The notes beneath the pieces are model-generated. The model was not told the DNA's origin. It did not search any database and saw only the letters and a list, made by a program, of their open reading frames with translations. From Nostoc foliaceum FACHB-393 (GTDB taxonomy: Bacteria; Cyanobacteriota; Cyanobacteriia; Cyanobacteriales; Nostocaceae): 64,000 nucleotides of DNA. A program made the translations under genes and the position numbers. Of this stretch, positions 38,317 through 49,221 are shown in pieces. Within the stretch, counting starts at the first letter, position 1. Every line of letters starts with the position of its first letter. The stretch is from the NCBI RefSeq assembly GCF_014698505.1, contig NZ_JACJTD010000007.1, forward strand, positions 1-64,000. Reading direction: 5' to 3'.

Positions 38317-39243
38317 CTACTCCCCACTCCCCACTCCCTCCTCTCCAGCATGATAGGAACTGCGAACCAGAGGCCCAGAACGGACATGGTTAAATCCCAT
38401 TTCCCATGCTAATCTGCCGAGTTGCTCGAATTCCTCTGGAGTCCAATATTTTTGGACTGGCAGATGTTCAAGAGTTGGACGCATATACTGCCCGATAGTC
38501 AAGCGATCGCACCCCACAGACCTTAGATCAGCCATTGTTTCAACGACTTCATCAAGTGTTTCTCCGTGTCCCAGCATCAAACCTGATTTAGTGGGAATTG
38601 TCGAATCGATTTCTTTGACCATAGCCAATACCGAGAGCGAGCGATCGTACTTGGCTCCCCGGCGCACTGGCCCAGTTAGCCGTCGCACTGTCTCGATATT
38701 GTGATTAAAACAAGCTGGTTTGGCTTTTACAATCATCGCTATCCGCTGGCGCTGACCTGGCTCCCCAACACCAGCACCACCCCAAAAATCTGGGGTCAGC
38801 ACTTCAATTTGAGTCTCTGGGTTCAACTGGCGGATAGTCGCGATCGTCGCCACAAAGTGCCCTGCACCCTGATCGGGCAAGTCATCACGCGCTACAGAAG
38901 TCAGCACCACATAACGTAATCCCAAAAGCTGCACCGCTTGTGCTACCTTTTGGGGTTCCTCTAAATCAAGAGGCATTGGTGCATGACCTTTATCTACTTG
39001 ACAGAAAGCACAAGAGCGTGTGCAAGTAGGCCCCATTAGTAAGAAAGTTGCAGTTTTTTGGGCATAGCACTCCCCCCGGTTGGGACAGCGTCCTTCTTCG
39101 CAAATCGTGTGAATTTGGCGCTGCTTAATAATGCGTTGTACGGTAGATATTTCACTGGCTTTGCCAATAGAACGACGTAACCAGCTGGGCATTGCCCTAA
39201 TTTCAGACTTTAGTTCGGCTTGTTGTGACGAAATCATAGACAT
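38317..39243 (-). CDS. lipA: Lipoyl synthase (radical SAM)
   Basis: Inserts two sulfurs into protein-bound octanoyl groups. The auxiliary Fe-S cluster cysteines are 48, 53 and 59 ([12 protein letters not shown]), and the radical-SAM CxxxCxxC is 74-81 (CTRSCAFC). The C-terminal VRSSYHA carries the serine ligand of the auxiliary cluster. The length, 308 aa, is typical, with a slightly extended tail after YHA. Confidence 0.97.
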   Translation of the reverse strand: MSMISSQQAELKSEIRAMPSWLRRSIGKASEISTVQRIIKQRQIHTICEEGRCPNRGECYAQKTATFLLMGPTCTRSCAFCQVDKGHAPMPLDLEEPQKVAQAVQLLGLRYVVLTSVARDDLPDQGAGHFVATIATIRQLNPETQIEVLTPDFWGGAGVGEPGQRQRIAMIVKAKPACFNHNIETVRRLTGPVRRGAKYDRSLSVLAMVKEIDSTIPTKSGLMLGHGETLDEVVETMADLRSVGCDRLTIGQYMRPTLEHLPVQKYWTPEEFEQLGRLAWEMGFNHVRSGPLVRSSYHAGEEGVGSGE

Positions 39244-39587
39244 CCAAGCAAGATGCGGATATAGAGTACTGGTCTGTCAATTAACAAATGATAGATAAAA
39301 ATAGACGCAGGGAGCGGGAGACACGGGGACGCTCTTGATGAAGTCACCATCTCTCAGTATCCTCATGTCCCTTATGCCCTAGAGCAAAGCTAAAGCCTTA
39401 AATATCACCATGACATAAATTGAAAAGAGCGCAAGCAAAAGTTTTGTAAAACACCTCTAGGAATGTCATTTATACCGAAATATACTATCCCCCAATTCCT
39501 AGAAATTTTGTATATAGTGGGAGGATTCTCAAGGACAATCAGCAAAACTGCTATTTACACTTAAAGTTTCTGTTAGAGCAAACAGTC
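39244..39587. other. Intergenic region before the response regulator
   Basis: Divergent lipA and response-regulator promoters presumably lie here. No repeat or ORF worth annotating was seen. Confidence 0.4.
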
Positions 39588-40241
39588 GTGGCAAGCAACA
39601 AGATTTTAGTTATCGATGACACTACAGTTGTCAGGGTAAAAGTACGAGAAATGTTGCCTCCGGGCAATTTTGAGGTACTGGAAGCAAAAGACGGTTTGGA
39701 AGGACTAAATTTCATCCTTCAGGAAAAACTCAGCCTGATTATGCTGGATTTCCTGTTACCTAAAATGAGTGGCTGGGAGGTTTTCCAGAAAGTTCAAGCC
39801 GATCCGGAGTTAAGGAAAATTCCTTTGGTGATCATGTCTGGTCGCAAGGAAGAGGTGACTGAGAAAATCACAGAACCCTTTGAATACTTTGAATTTCTGG
39901 GTAAGCCTTTTGATCAAAAGCAACTAATTGGCGCGATTAAGTTAGCTATGGCCAAGGCGAAACAGCCACGCCCAGAACTAGTCGCAGTAGGAGCAACATC
40001 TGCTGTCAAAAATAGCATAGCTGCAACTGTTAGTGTCGCTAATATTACAGTAGCAACCCCTAGTGCTGTAAATACTGCGATGCCTGCGGCGGCAAGCAAC
40101 GCAACCCCTAGTAGCGGGGGAGTCTCTGACACAGACATTAATGCGTTGAATGAGAAAATTGTCAAAATGCAAGCTGAAATCGATGGCTTGAAGAAACAGC
40201 TAACTCAAGTTGTGACTTTTATTAAACAAAAAATCAAGTAG
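39588..40241 (+). CDS. Response regulator with C-terminal coiled coil
   Basis: A 217-aa protein. The receiver domain (about 1-125) has VIDDTTVVRVKV, the phosphoacceptor Asp in SLIMLDFLLPKMSGW, and FLGKPFD with the conserved Lys. A low-complexity Ala/Val/Thr/Ser linker follows. The C-terminus (NALNEKIVKMQAEIDGLKKQ) is a coiled coil rather than a DNA-binding domain, so the output is probably protein-protein. A GTG start is used. It could serve the large kinase at 40.8 kb, but that is a guess. Confidence 0.92.
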   Translation: MASNKILVIDDTTVVRVKVREMLPPGNFEVLEAKDGLEGLNFILQEKLSLIMLDFLLPKMSGWEVFQKVQADPELRKIPLVIMSGRKEEVTEKITEPFEYFEFLGKPFDQKQLIGAIKLAMAKAKQPRPELVAVGATSAVKNSIAATVSVANITVATPSAVNTAMPAAASNATPSSGGVSDTDINALNEKIVKMQAEIDGLKKQLTQVVTFIKQKIK

Positions 40242-40830
40242 CATTTGTACTCGTTATTATTATCGCAGCCGAAAATACCCCGTCTCTAATAACGGGTGTC
40301 CGATTAAAAGCGGGTAAAAATAGTTAGTTCAAAAACACTTATGTTCACAAATCATCATTGACAACAAAATTCAAAATAGGAAAAATAACTAGCAATTATC
40401 TGCGCCTATATAAATTTTGAATTTTGAATTTACCGTTTGAGCTGCGTCTTCGTAGTAGAAGAGGTTGACAATCTAACAAAGCAGCCCTAAACCCACTAAA
40501 CCTGCCACAGTTTGCTCTTAAGCTAAAGAGAACGGCAGGCTTTTTTGTGCTACATCCAAAATCTACGTCAAAACTTGATAGCTAATCCACAAATTGAAAG
40601 CAGAAATAAAAGCTATTTAACAAAAAATTATTGTAGTAATATCTTTGTAAATCTTATGCTTTGATGCCAAAATTAGCCTTTCCAGAATTATATAGTTCAA
40701 GATGAGATATCCAGTAAAAAATTACATCTTAATAATACAAATTAAACAAAAAAATCCTATTCTTTGATATTGATAGTCTTCACACGGGAATACTAAGGCA
40801 TATAAACAAGAATTATGAGCATAGTCACCA
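40242..40830. other. Intergenic region before the giant kinase
   Basis: About 590 bases without an ORF. It contains the terminator at 40501-40546 and AT-rich DNA with poly-A runs up to the start of the giant kinase gene. Confidence 0.45.
40501..40546 (+). terminator. Hairpin terminator
   Basis: CCTGCC and GGCAGG enclose an inner stem with CTCTT and AAGAG, followed by CTTTTTT. It is 260 bases beyond the response regulator stop but in its direction. Confidence 0.7.
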
Positions 40831-43800
40831 ATGCAAGTACTGTTAGATACATTGTATTCCTCTCCTGGCTATCAGATTACGGAGCAAATCTACTCAGGCA
40901 GTAAAACCCTAGTTTATCGGGGCATTAGAGAACAAGACCAAAAATCGGTGGTTCTCAAATTGATGCGGAATGAATATCCTACGTTCGCGGAAATCGCTCA
41001 GTTCCGCAATCAATATGTCATTATCAAAAACCTTGATCTTCCTGGCATAGTCAAAACCTATAGCTTAGAAAGCTACCGTAACAGCTACGTCCTAGTAATG
41101 GAAGATTTTGGCGGCATTTCCCTCCAAAACTGGCGACTGGACAACAAGGGGAAAGATGAAAACAGGGTTTCCCTAGATGAGTTTTTCCACATTGCCATTA
41201 AAATTGCTTCTACCCTGGAAGGATTGCATCGCGATCGCATCATTCATAAAGACATCAAGCCTGCCAACATCCTGATAAACCCTAGTACAGATGAAATAAA
41301 ACTCATCGACTTTAGTATTGCCACTCTGCTACCAAGAGAAATTCAATCTATCACGAATCCCAACGTCTTAGAAGGCACCCTAGCTTACATTTCCCCAGAA
41401 CAAACGGGAAGGATGAACCGAGGTATTGACTACCGCACTGATTTTTATTCCCTCGGTGTCACCTTTTTTCAACTCCTTACCGGAGAGTTACCTTTCACCA
41501 CGAAAGATCCGATGGAGTTAGTTTACTCTCACATTGCCAAACAACCGCTAAAAGCCTGCCGGATTAATTCCAATATTCCGCCAATTTTGTCTGACATGAT
41601 CAGCAAGTTGATGGCAAAAAATGCCGAAGACCGCTATCAGAGTGCTTTGGGATTAAAGCATGACTTGGAGGTGTGCCAAAATCAGTGGAAAGAAACAGGA
41701 AATATTGCACTCTTTGAACTAAGTGTGAGGGACATCTCAGACCGTTTTGTAATCCCTGAAAAACTCTATGGTCGCCAAAGTGAAGTTGAAACCCTACTCG
41801 CTGCTTTTGGGCGCGTAGCAGATGGGGCAACAGAAATGATATTAGTTGCAGGTTTCTCTGGCATTGGCAAAACTGCTGTAGTCAATGAAGTCCAAAAACC
41901 TATTGTGCGGCAGCGTAGTTACTTTATCAAAGGAAAATTTGACCAGTTTCAACGTGACATTCCCTTATCAGGATTGGTGCAAGCTTTTCGAGACTTAATC
42001 GGGCAACTACTCTCAGAAACTGATGCCCAAATTCAACAATGGAAAGTCAAAATCCTGCGGGAATTGGGTACACAAACTCAGGTGATTAGTGATGTTATTC
42101 CTGAACTAGAACAGATTATTGGTAAGCAGCCTCCAGTTACAGAAATCTCTGGCAGTGCTGCCCAAAATCGTTTTAATTTATTGTTTCAAAAATTCATCAA
42201 AATTTTTACAACTAAAGAACATCCCCTAGTTATCTTTCTCGATGATTTGCAGTGGGCAGATACGGCCTCTTTGAAATTAATTCAGTTATTAATGTGCGAA
42301 AGCACGCTGTCTTCTCTTTCAGAAGAGGCAGAACATATGCGGGAAAATAAGGGGAGTTTATTGTTAGTTGGTTCGTATCGAGATAATGAAGTTTCAAAGG
42401 CACATCCGCTTTATTTGACACTACAGGAGATTAAAAACGCAAAAGCAATTATTAATACGATCACTCTTACACCTTTAAACCAAGGCGATTTAAATCATCT
42501 AATTGCTGATACTCTCCATTGTCCTGAATTAATTGCTGTTCCTCTGACACAGATGGTGTTTGCCAAAACTAAAGGCAATCCCTTCTTTTCTGTCCAATTT
42601 CTGAAGTCTTTACACGATGACGGGCTAATTGTATTAAATTATGATGTTGGTTATTGGCAGTATGATCTTTCAAAAGTCAAAGAATTAGCTCTCACAGATG
42701 ATGTAGTAGAATTTATCGCCCTACAAATAGAAAAATTGCCAATATCTACCCAAAAAGTTCTGAAACTGGCTGCCTGTATTGGGAATCAATTTGACTTAAA
42801 AACTCTGGCGATCGTCAATGAAAAATCTGTAGTAGATACAGCATCAGATTTGTGGCAAGCATTACTTGATGGGCTAGTTCTACCACAGACTGAAAATTTC
42901 AATATCTTTTCAAAAGATAATACTAATCAAGAATTCATTGTTCATGGAATAGAATCTACACAATTTTCAAATTCTAATTTACAGTTACCTAAGTATAAAT
43001 TCGTACATGATAGGGTACAGCAAGCCGCTTATTCTTTGATTCCTGAAGAACAAAAAAAGCCAATTCACTTAAAAATTGGGCTACTGTTATTGAACAATAT
43101 TCCAGTTGTAGAACAGGAAGAAAAGATATTTGAGCTTGTCAATCAGTTTAATATCGCAGTAGAATTCATCTCTCCTCAAGTGAAACGAGATGAACTGGCC
43201 CAGATGAATCTAATTGCTGGACGTAAAGCTTTAGCTTCAACAGCTTATCCCGCGGCCGTTAAGTATTTAACTACCGGCATCCAATTACTGGCAGGTAATA
43301 GCTGGGAGACAAAACATCATCTTACCCTGGCTTTATATGAGACTGCGACAGAGGCAGCATACCTAGCTGGCAACTTTGAACAGATGGAGGAATTGGCAAA
43401 GGTGGTGTTGGTACGTAAAACACTGCTAGAAAAAGTGAAAGTTTATGAAGTCAAAATCCAGGCTTATGGGGCGCAGAACCAAGCACTGGAGGCTGTAAAT
43501 ACAGCCCTAACCTTTTTGAAACTTTTGGGTGTGGAGTTTCCTGAGAATCCAGGACAGTCTGATATTCAGCTAGCAATGGCGGAATTAGCATTAAATCTGA
43601 ACGGCAGGCGCATTGATGACTTAATGAACCTACCGGAGATGACAGATGCCCAGCAGATAGCAGCTATGCGTATCCTATCAGCTGTAACTGCTGTGACCTA
43701 TTCAGTTACTCCCGAACTATTTCCGCTGATTGTTATTAAACAAATCAACTTATCACTCAAATATGGTAATACTTCCTCGTCTGCTTATGCCTATGTTGCT

Positions 43801-46506
43801 TACGGAGTAATTCTCTGCGGAGTAGTGGGAGATATTGAATCTGGCTATCAATTTGGCAAATTAGCTTTGAGCCTCTTAGTTAAATCCAATGTTAAAGAAG
43901 TTAAAACTAAGATCATGATGGTATTTTATACAGCTATCTGGCATTGGAAAGAGCATACTAGAGAAATATTAAAGCCTTTGCTTGAAGCTTATTCTGCCGG
44001 GCTAGAAACTGGAGATTTAGAACATGCAGCCTATTGTCTTAATAATTATTGCTACTCTACATATTTTATCGGTAAAGAACTGACAGAGTTGGAACGCGAG
44101 ATGGCAACTTACAGCAATGCCATCAGACAAATCAAGCAAGAAACAATATTTAACTGGAATAGCATATATCAGCAGAGTACTTTAAACTGGCTGGGAAATG
44201 TTGTAAATCCCTGTTATTTGATCGGTAAAGCATATAATGAGGAGATAATACAGCCGCTTCATCTTCAAACCAATGATGCTATAGGACTTTTATATTTATA
44301 TTATAATAAATTGCAATTATGTTACTCATTTCATGAGTTCCCTCAAGCGGTTGAAAATGCTGCTTTGGCAGAAAAGTATTTAGATGGTGGTATAGGACAG
44401 CTAGTTTTTCCTCTTTTCCATTTTTACGATTCACTGGCTAGACTTGCAGTGTATTCTGAGGCATCTGCTTCTGAACAAAAGCTTATTCTTGATAAAGTAC
44501 AAGCTAATCAGGAAAAGATGCAAAAATGGGCACATCATGCCCCCATGAATTATTTACACAAATATTATCTTGTAGAAGCTGAACGGCATCGAATTAGAGA
44601 TCAATATATTGAAGCAATGGAATCGTATGATCATGCTATCTCCCTTGCGAAAAAACATGAGTATATCAACGAAGAAGCTCTTGCTAATGAACTTGCGGCT
44701 AAATTTTATCTAGAGTGGGACAAAGATAAGATTGCCCAAACTTACCTAACTGATGCCTACTATAGCTACGTTCGCTGGGGAGCGTTAGCCAAGGTTGACG
44801 ATTTGGCAAAACGCTATCCCCAATTACTGGCTCCTATATTTCAGCAAGAAAAACTGAGTATCCATTCCAGCGAGGAAAACACTTCTTTTAATAACACATC
44901 TATATCATCTTTATCTACCCTGAGTAATCAACAAACTGTTATTGGTTCGAAAACAAGTATTTCTGACTCTCTGGATTTAGCTGCATTCATTAAAGCATCT
45001 CAAGCACTCTCTGGGGAAATCGAGCTTGAGCGACTACTTTCTACTTTGATGGAAGTTGTTATGGAAAATGCAGGAGCCTCTAAATGCGCTTTAATTTTAA
45101 GCGAAGGTGATAACTTAGGATTAACTGTCACGGCGATTTGTTCAAGTTCAAATTTTGAGCATACCTACACTGAGTTTCCATCAACTTGCCTTGAGTCAAG
45201 CTATGATGTTCCCATTACTTTGATTAACTATGTTAAACGCTCTAGAGAAATCTTAGTTATTGATGATGCAATGGCTGTTTCTTTTCTAGTAGGTGATAGC
45301 TACATTGTTAGTGAAAAACCTAAGAGCTTATTGTCTATACCTCTTCTAAATCAAGGTAAATTGATTGGGATTCTTTACCTAGAAAATCATCTAACAACAG
45401 GAGCATTTACACGCGATCGCGTAGAAGTTCTTAAACTCCTCACCACTCAAGCAGCAATATCACTAGAGAATGCTATTCTTTATAAAAATTTGGCACAAGC
45501 TAAAGAAAGCTTGGAAGAATACAATCATAGCCTGGAAGAAAAAGTCCAGGACAGAACACAGGAAATTAACCACAAAAATCACTGTTTAGAAGAAGCTTTA
45601 CAGGAATTACAGCGTACTCAGATTCAATTGATTCAAAGTGAAAAAATGTCTTCTTTAGGACAAATGGTTGCGGGGATTGCCCATGAAATAAATAACCCTA
45701 TTAACTTTATTCATGGCAATATTAATCATGCTGGTGAGTATGTTCAAGACTTGCTAGATTTGATAGTTGTTTATCAGCGGGAATATCCCCTTCCTTCGCC
45801 TTTAGTTGAGGAGAAAGCTGAGGAGATTGATATAGATTTCCTAGCAAAAGACTTGCCAAAGATTCTAGATTCAATGAAAGTGGGGAGTTCGCGTATCCGG
45901 AATATTGTTTTGGGCTTACGCAACTTTTCTCGACTAGATGAATCTGAGATGAAGCCTGTAGATGTTCATGAGGGAATAGACAACACTTTAATGATTTTGC
46001 AGCACCGGCTTAAAGAAAAGAGTAATTTACTGGAAATTGAAGTCATCAAAGAATACGGAAAATTACCGGAAGTTCTTTGTTACCCTGGTCAACTAAATCA
46101 GGTGTTTATGAATATACTTAGTAATGCGATCGATGCTTTAGAAGATTCATTTGCCATTGAGCATCCATTATTGGTAAATGACAAAGAACAAATAACAAAA
46201 GACATAGACGCTTCAGCAGCTTCTCATAAAGTAGGAAAAATTCATATCTTTACTGAAATAACAGATTCTAATACAGCGGTAATTCGGATTGCAGATAATG
46301 GTTCTGGTATGACAAAAGCAGTTCAGCAGAAAATCTTTGACCCATTTTTCACCACTAAGTCGGTAGGAAGTGGCACGGGGTTGGGGTTGTCGATTAGCTA
46401 TCAGATTATTGTGGACAAACACAAGGGTCGTTTAACCTGTGATTCCTCATTAGGAAAGGGGACTGAGTTCGTGATTGAGATCCCGATGCAACAGTCAGAT
46501 ATCTAG
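40831..46506 (+). CDS. Giant Ser/Thr kinase-ATPase-GAF-histidine kinase
   Basis: An 1891-aa multidomain sensor protein. A Ser/Thr kinase domain (about 15-275) has HKDIKPANILI and LIDFSIATL; DFS replaces DFG and HKD replaces HRD, so activity should be tested. An AAA-type ATPase (about 310-620) has the P-loop GFSGIGKT and Walker B VIFLDDLQWAD. A helical repeat region follows (about 740-1340). A GAF-type domain lies at about 1390-1545, then a coiled coil. The histidine kinase core (about 1600-1891) has [32 protein letters not shown] and [12 protein letters not shown]. The architecture matches cyanobacterial HstK-type proteins. In Nostoc such a two-component hybrid gene is reported next to terpene synthase genes, and here a terpene/P450 pair converges on its 3' end. 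Confidence 0.93.
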   Translation: MQVLLDTLYSSPGYQITEQIYSGSKTLVYRGIREQDQKSVVLKLMRNEYPTFAEIAQFRNQYVIIKNLDLPGIVKTYSLESYRNSYVLVMEDFGGISLQNWRLDNKGKDENRVSLDEFFHIAIKIASTLEGLHRDRIIHKDIKPANILINPSTDEIKLIDFSIATLLPREIQSITNPNVLEGTLAYISPEQTGRMNRGIDYRTDFYSLGVTFFQLLTGELPFTTKDPMELVYSHIAKQPLKACRINSNIPPILSDMISKLMAKNAEDRYQSALGLKHDLEVCQNQWKETGNIALFELSVRDISDRFVIPEKLYGRQSEVETLLAAFGRVADGATEMILVAGFSGIGKTAVVNEVQKPIVRQRSYFIKGKFDQFQRDIPLSGLVQAFRDLIGQLLSETDAQIQQWKVKILRELGTQTQVISDVIPELEQIIGKQPPVTEISGSAAQNRFNLLFQKFIKIFTTKEHPLVIFLDDLQWADTASLKLIQLLMCESTLSSLSEEAEHMRENKGSLLLVGSYRDNEVSKAHPLYLTLQEIKNAKAIINTITLTPLNQGDLNHLIADTLHCPELIAVPLTQMVFAKTKGNPFFSVQFLKSLHDDGLIVLNYDVGYWQYDLSKVKELALTDDVVEFIALQIEKLPISTQKVLKLAACIGNQFDLKTLAIVNEKSVVDTASDLWQALLDGLVLPQTENFNIFSKDNTNQEFIVHGIESTQFSNSNLQLPKYKFVHDRVQQAAYSLIPEEQKKPIHLKIGLLLLNNIPVVEQEEKIFELVNQFNIAVEFISPQVKRDELAQMNLIAGRKALASTAYPAAVKYLTTGIQLLAGNSWETKHHLTLALYETATEAAYLAGNFEQMEELAKVVLVRKTLLEKVKVYEVKIQAYGAQNQALEAVNTALTFLKLLGVEFPENPGQSDIQLAMAELALNLNGRRIDDLMNLPEMTDAQQIAAMRILSAVTAVTYSVTPELFPLIVIKQINLSLKYGNTSSSAYAYVAYGVILCGVVGDIESGYQFGKLALSLLVKSNVKEVKTKIMMVFYTAIWHWKEHTREILKPLLEAYSAGLETGDLEHAAYCLNNYCYSTYFIGKELTELEREMATYSNAIRQIKQETIFNWNSIYQQSTLNWLGNVVNPCYLIGKAYNEEIIQPLHLQTNDAIGLLYLYYNKLQLCYSFHEFPQAVENAALAEKYLDGGIGQLVFPLFHFYDSLARLAVYSEASASEQKLILDKVQANQEKMQKWAHHAPMNYLHKYYLVEAERHRIRDQYIEAMESYDHAISLAKKHEYINEEALANELAAKFYLEWDKDKIAQTYLTDAYYSYVRWGALAKVDDLAKRYPQLLAPIFQQEKLSIHSSEENTSFNNTSISSLSTLSNQQTVIGSKTSISDSLDLAAFIKASQALSGEIELERLLSTLMEVVMENAGASKCALILSEGDNLGLTVTAICSSSNFEHTYTEFPSTCLESSYDVPITLINYVKRSREILVIDDAMAVSFLVGDSYIVSEKPKSLLSIPLLNQGKLIGILYLENHLTTGAFTRDRVEVLKLLTTQAAISLENAILYKNLAQAKESLEEYNHSLEEKVQDRTQEINHKNHCLEEALQELQRTQIQLIQSEKMSSLGQMVAGIAHEINNPINFIHGNINHAGEYVQDLLDLIVVYQREYPLPSPLVEEKAEEIDIDFLAKDLPKILDSMKVGSSRIRNIVLGLRNFSRLDESEMKPVDVHEGIDNTLMILQHRLKEKSNLLEIEVIKEYGKLPEVLCYPGQLNQVFMNILSNAIDALEDSFAIEHPLLVNDKEQITKDIDASAASHKVGKIHIFTEITDSNTAVIRIADNGSGMTKAVQQKIFDPFFTTKSVGSGTGLGLSISYQIIVDKHKGRLTCDSSLGKGTEFVIEIPMQQSDI

Positions 46507-46610
46507 ACTAGTAACACTTCTTTTAAAATACAAAGTTGGGTTAAGTGAAGCGAAACTTAACATTTGGAAGTTTGTCGAGTTTTGTTTTGCTCTACCCAAC
46601 TGATAATTCT

Positions 46611-46640
46611 AAAAACCCAGTTTGTTATAACAAACTGGGT
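46611..46640 (-). terminator. Perfect palindrome terminator of the P450 gene
   Basis: ACCCAGTTTGTT and AACAAACTGGGT form a 12-bp perfect stem around AT. On the minus strand a T-run follows (plus-strand A5 at 46611). It also separates the giant kinase gene, so it may act in both directions. Confidence 0.8.
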
Positions 46641-46677
46641 GGTTGCTAAGACTCATCACAACAACTCTGACAAGCTA

Positions 46678-48081
46678 CTAGGATACGGGTGTAGTTGTCA
46701 TATTAACTAAAGACTCTTGACGCGCACGTCGTCCTGTAATTACCATCTTGACTCCACTGGCAGGTCCAAGGGTAAAACCTCGACGCTGAGGTCGCTCTGG
46801 ATGCTGATCAGCTAGCGCCAAGTTGTAGCGTGACAAAACGGTTGCTAATACTAGCTTCATTTCAAATATAGCCAAAGCTTCACCAATACAACGACGCGCA
46901 CCACCGCCAAAGGGCAGGAATTCATAGGGAGAAAATTGACGTTCAACAAAGCGCTCTGGTTGAAACTCTTTGGGCTGGGGATATAAATCCTCTCGTTGAT
47001 GAGTGAGATAAATACTGGGAAGCAGTACAGTTCCAGGCTCTAAAGGATGTCCCAATAATTCAACGGGTTCTTGCACTACTCTGGGAAACGAAAACATTGT
47101 AACGGGGTGAATTCGCAAGGTTTCATTACAGACAGCTGTGAGATATGGCAGTCGGTAAATGCTCATAGGGTCTGGGGAATCACCGAGAGTGTCCAGTTCT
47201 TGGAGTAGTTTTTCATGGACTAAAGGCTTTTGGTGAATCCAGTACAATCCCCAAGCCATTGCCGATGCCGTAGTTTCATAACCGGCAAGTATTAGGGTTA
47301 TTAACTGATCGCGCAACTCCTGAGCCGTCATCGGTTGGCCTGCTTCATCCCGACATGATATCAGCAAAGAGAGAATATCGATGCGTTCTGGATCAGGTTG
47401 TTGCTGACACTCGGCAATTTCAGTGTAGAGAAATTGATCAATTTGCTCTCGATTGCGTAGGAACTTTCCCCAAGGACTCCAAGCTCCTAAATCCTGTTGC
47501 AAGAATGAGAAAAAGAATAAACTAGAAGTGAAAGGTGACTGAAAAAGCTCTAACAGCAACGGCAATAGTTGTCTAAGTTTTTGAATTTTTTCTCCCTCAG
47601 ACAAACCAAAGATAGCCTGTAAAATGACTTGCTGGGATATATCCTGTGTTAGATTACGTGCTAGAAAGGGCTTATTTAGTGGTAACTGACTAAAGATTTT
47701 TTCAGACACATTACAGATTAGCTGACCATAGGCTTGCATCCGCTCTCCATGAAAAGAGGGTGTCACCAGTTGTCGTTGGCGCTTGTGGCGATCGCCCTCC
47801 AGCATCAGGACTGAATAACTCCCCAAAATCGGCTGCAAAATTCCGTTGAGTTCCCCAACGGCTGTAAACTTCTTTCTATCATTAGTTAATATTGCCTGGA
47901 TTGCTTTGGGATGGTTCACAAAGACTACTGTGTCACCAAAACCGATTATCTTACCAGTAAAAATATCGGGATACTGTTGAGCTGCATTTTCCATATAGCT
48001 AACAGGGTCAATAACCCATTGAAGCTTTTGTAGCAATGAAGGAGTTTGCAGAGGATTAGGTAGCTGCATTGAATGTTTCAT
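46678..48081 (-). CDS. Cytochrome P450, CYP110-like
   Basis: A haem monooxygenase of 467 aa. The haem-binding loop is PFGGGARRCIGEA with Cys398. The I helix has AGYETTASA with the acidic-Thr pair. NETLRIHPVT contains the ExxR motif. No membrane anchor is evident at the N-terminus. It lies 156 bases downstream of the terpene synthase gene on the same strand, and so likely oxidises its product. CYP110 is a common Nostoc class; the subfamily assignment is a guess by type. Confidence 0.93.
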   Translation of the reverse strand: MKHSMQLPNPLQTPSLLQKLQWVIDPVSYMENAAQQYPDIFTGKIIGFGDTVVFVNHPKAIQAILTNDRKKFTAVGELNGILQPILGSYSVLMLEGDRHKRQRQLVTPSFHGERMQAYGQLICNVSEKIFSQLPLNKPFLARNLTQDISQQVILQAIFGLSEGEKIQKLRQLLPLLLELFQSPFTSSLFFFSFLQQDLGAWSPWGKFLRNREQIDQFLYTEIAECQQQPDPERIDILSLLISCRDEAGQPMTAQELRDQLITLILAGYETTASAMAWGLYWIHQKPLVHEKLLQELDTLGDSPDPMSIYRLPYLTAVCNETLRIHPVTMFSFPRVVQEPVELLGHPLEPGTVLLPSIYLTHQREDLYPQPKEFQPERFVERQFSPYEFLPFGGGARRCIGEALAIFEMKLVLATVLSRYNLALADQHPERPQRRGFTLGPASGVKMVITGRRARQESLVNMTTTPVS

Positions 48082-48237
48082 TATGAAATTGTGCTAATTT
48101 ACCGCCCTCATCTTTAGAGTAATAAGTGGCTATTCACTTTTGATGTTTAAATGCTCCAATCTAAGAACTACAAGCAGCAAAAAGTATAAGTTAAATGCGC
48201 GACAGTTTCCTACTTTACTTAGAAAGTTGCAATTCTT

Positions 48238-49221
48238 TTAACATTTAACTACCTCTAGCTTTTCAGCAGTCTGATAGCGAGTAGATTGAGCACACCAAGT
48301 GATGTTGGCACTTATCCAGCTGTGCAATCCTGATATATATTTTGCGAGTTCAGCATCTTCCACTTCTCCAAAACTTGGAATAGATGCTTCTAATTCCATC
48401 ATAGTTAGCACGTCTTGATCGTGGATTTCAGCAGCACGCTTGATTGCTTGTTCCAAAGGCAACTTCTGTTGATAATGCAATACCAATACTAAATTATGAA
48501 CATCGCCATCTTCCATTTCCCTAAGTGCCGAGAAAATATCGTTACCCCAGCAAAGAACCTTATTTGCCATCACCTTTAGTTCTTTCACGATGTTGTGTTC
48601 TCGGACAAACTCAGGAATTATTAAATGGTCGCAAAATTCAATCAATTCGATAACAGGCTCCACCCCTCCGGCTAATAAACGTATCGCCATATAAGTGTCC
48701 ATATCAGGTACAACTCCCTGTATACGGTTAGTGGCTTCTTCCACACATCCTTTGAAGTAGCCTTTAAAGCTACAGAGAAAGTGATGAAACCATTTTATAT
48801 TTCCTCTTTCAAGTATTCGATTTCTTAAGTTACTTAAGGCATAAGCAAGGGGTACATCTTGATTCGTAAGTTCTTCCCCATTTAATATTTCCAAAAATCT
48901 ATTGTGAAAACCCTTAAGTAGTTCAGGTTGTTTTCCTAAATCTGACAAATCGCATTGGTCATCCCAAATAAATAACCAACTCAATAAGTCATTTGCAATC
49001 TTCAGTTCTTCAAGCTGACAGGAAGGATAAGTACCTGCGGCTAGTAAAAAGAATTTTGCCTTATAAAAACGCTGATAAGACGATTCATGTGCCAGAAGGT
49101 TAAAGCGTAGCACCCATTCAAAAGCATACTCCTCCAAAACATCTACATGCTTATTTATATGAGTTGAAAATGGGCAGTATAAATCAGGAATACTTGTTTG
49201 TTTCATATCAGTAGTCTTCAT
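48238..49221 (-). CDS. Class I terpene synthase (sesquiterpene type)
   Basis: A 327-aa bacterial terpene cyclase. The metal-binding motif DDQCD (87-91, in FIWDDQCDLSD) and the NSE triad NDIFSALRE (227-235, N227 S231 E235) are intact. A C-terminal RY pair is in STRYQTAEK. It belongs to the family of the Nostoc sesquiterpene synthases (germacrene A or selinene types), and the P450 gene follows it. The product cannot be predicted. It diverges from a REC-histidine kinase gene 595 bases away. Confidence 0.93.
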   Translation of the reverse strand: MKTTDMKQTSIPDLYCPFSTHINKHVDVLEEYAFEWVLRFNLLAHESSYQRFYKAKFFLLAAGTYPSCQLEELKIANDLLSWLFIWDDQCDLSDLGKQPELLKGFHNRFLEILNGEELTNQDVPLAYALSNLRNRILERGNIKWFHHFLCSFKGYFKGCVEEATNRIQGVVPDMDTYMAIRLLAGGVEPVIELIEFCDHLIIPEFVREHNIVKELKVMANKVLCWGNDIFSALREMEDGDVHNLVLVLHYQQKLPLEQAIKRAAEIHDQDVLTMMELEASIPSFGEVEDAELAKYISGLHSWISANITWCAQSTRYQTAEKLEVVKC

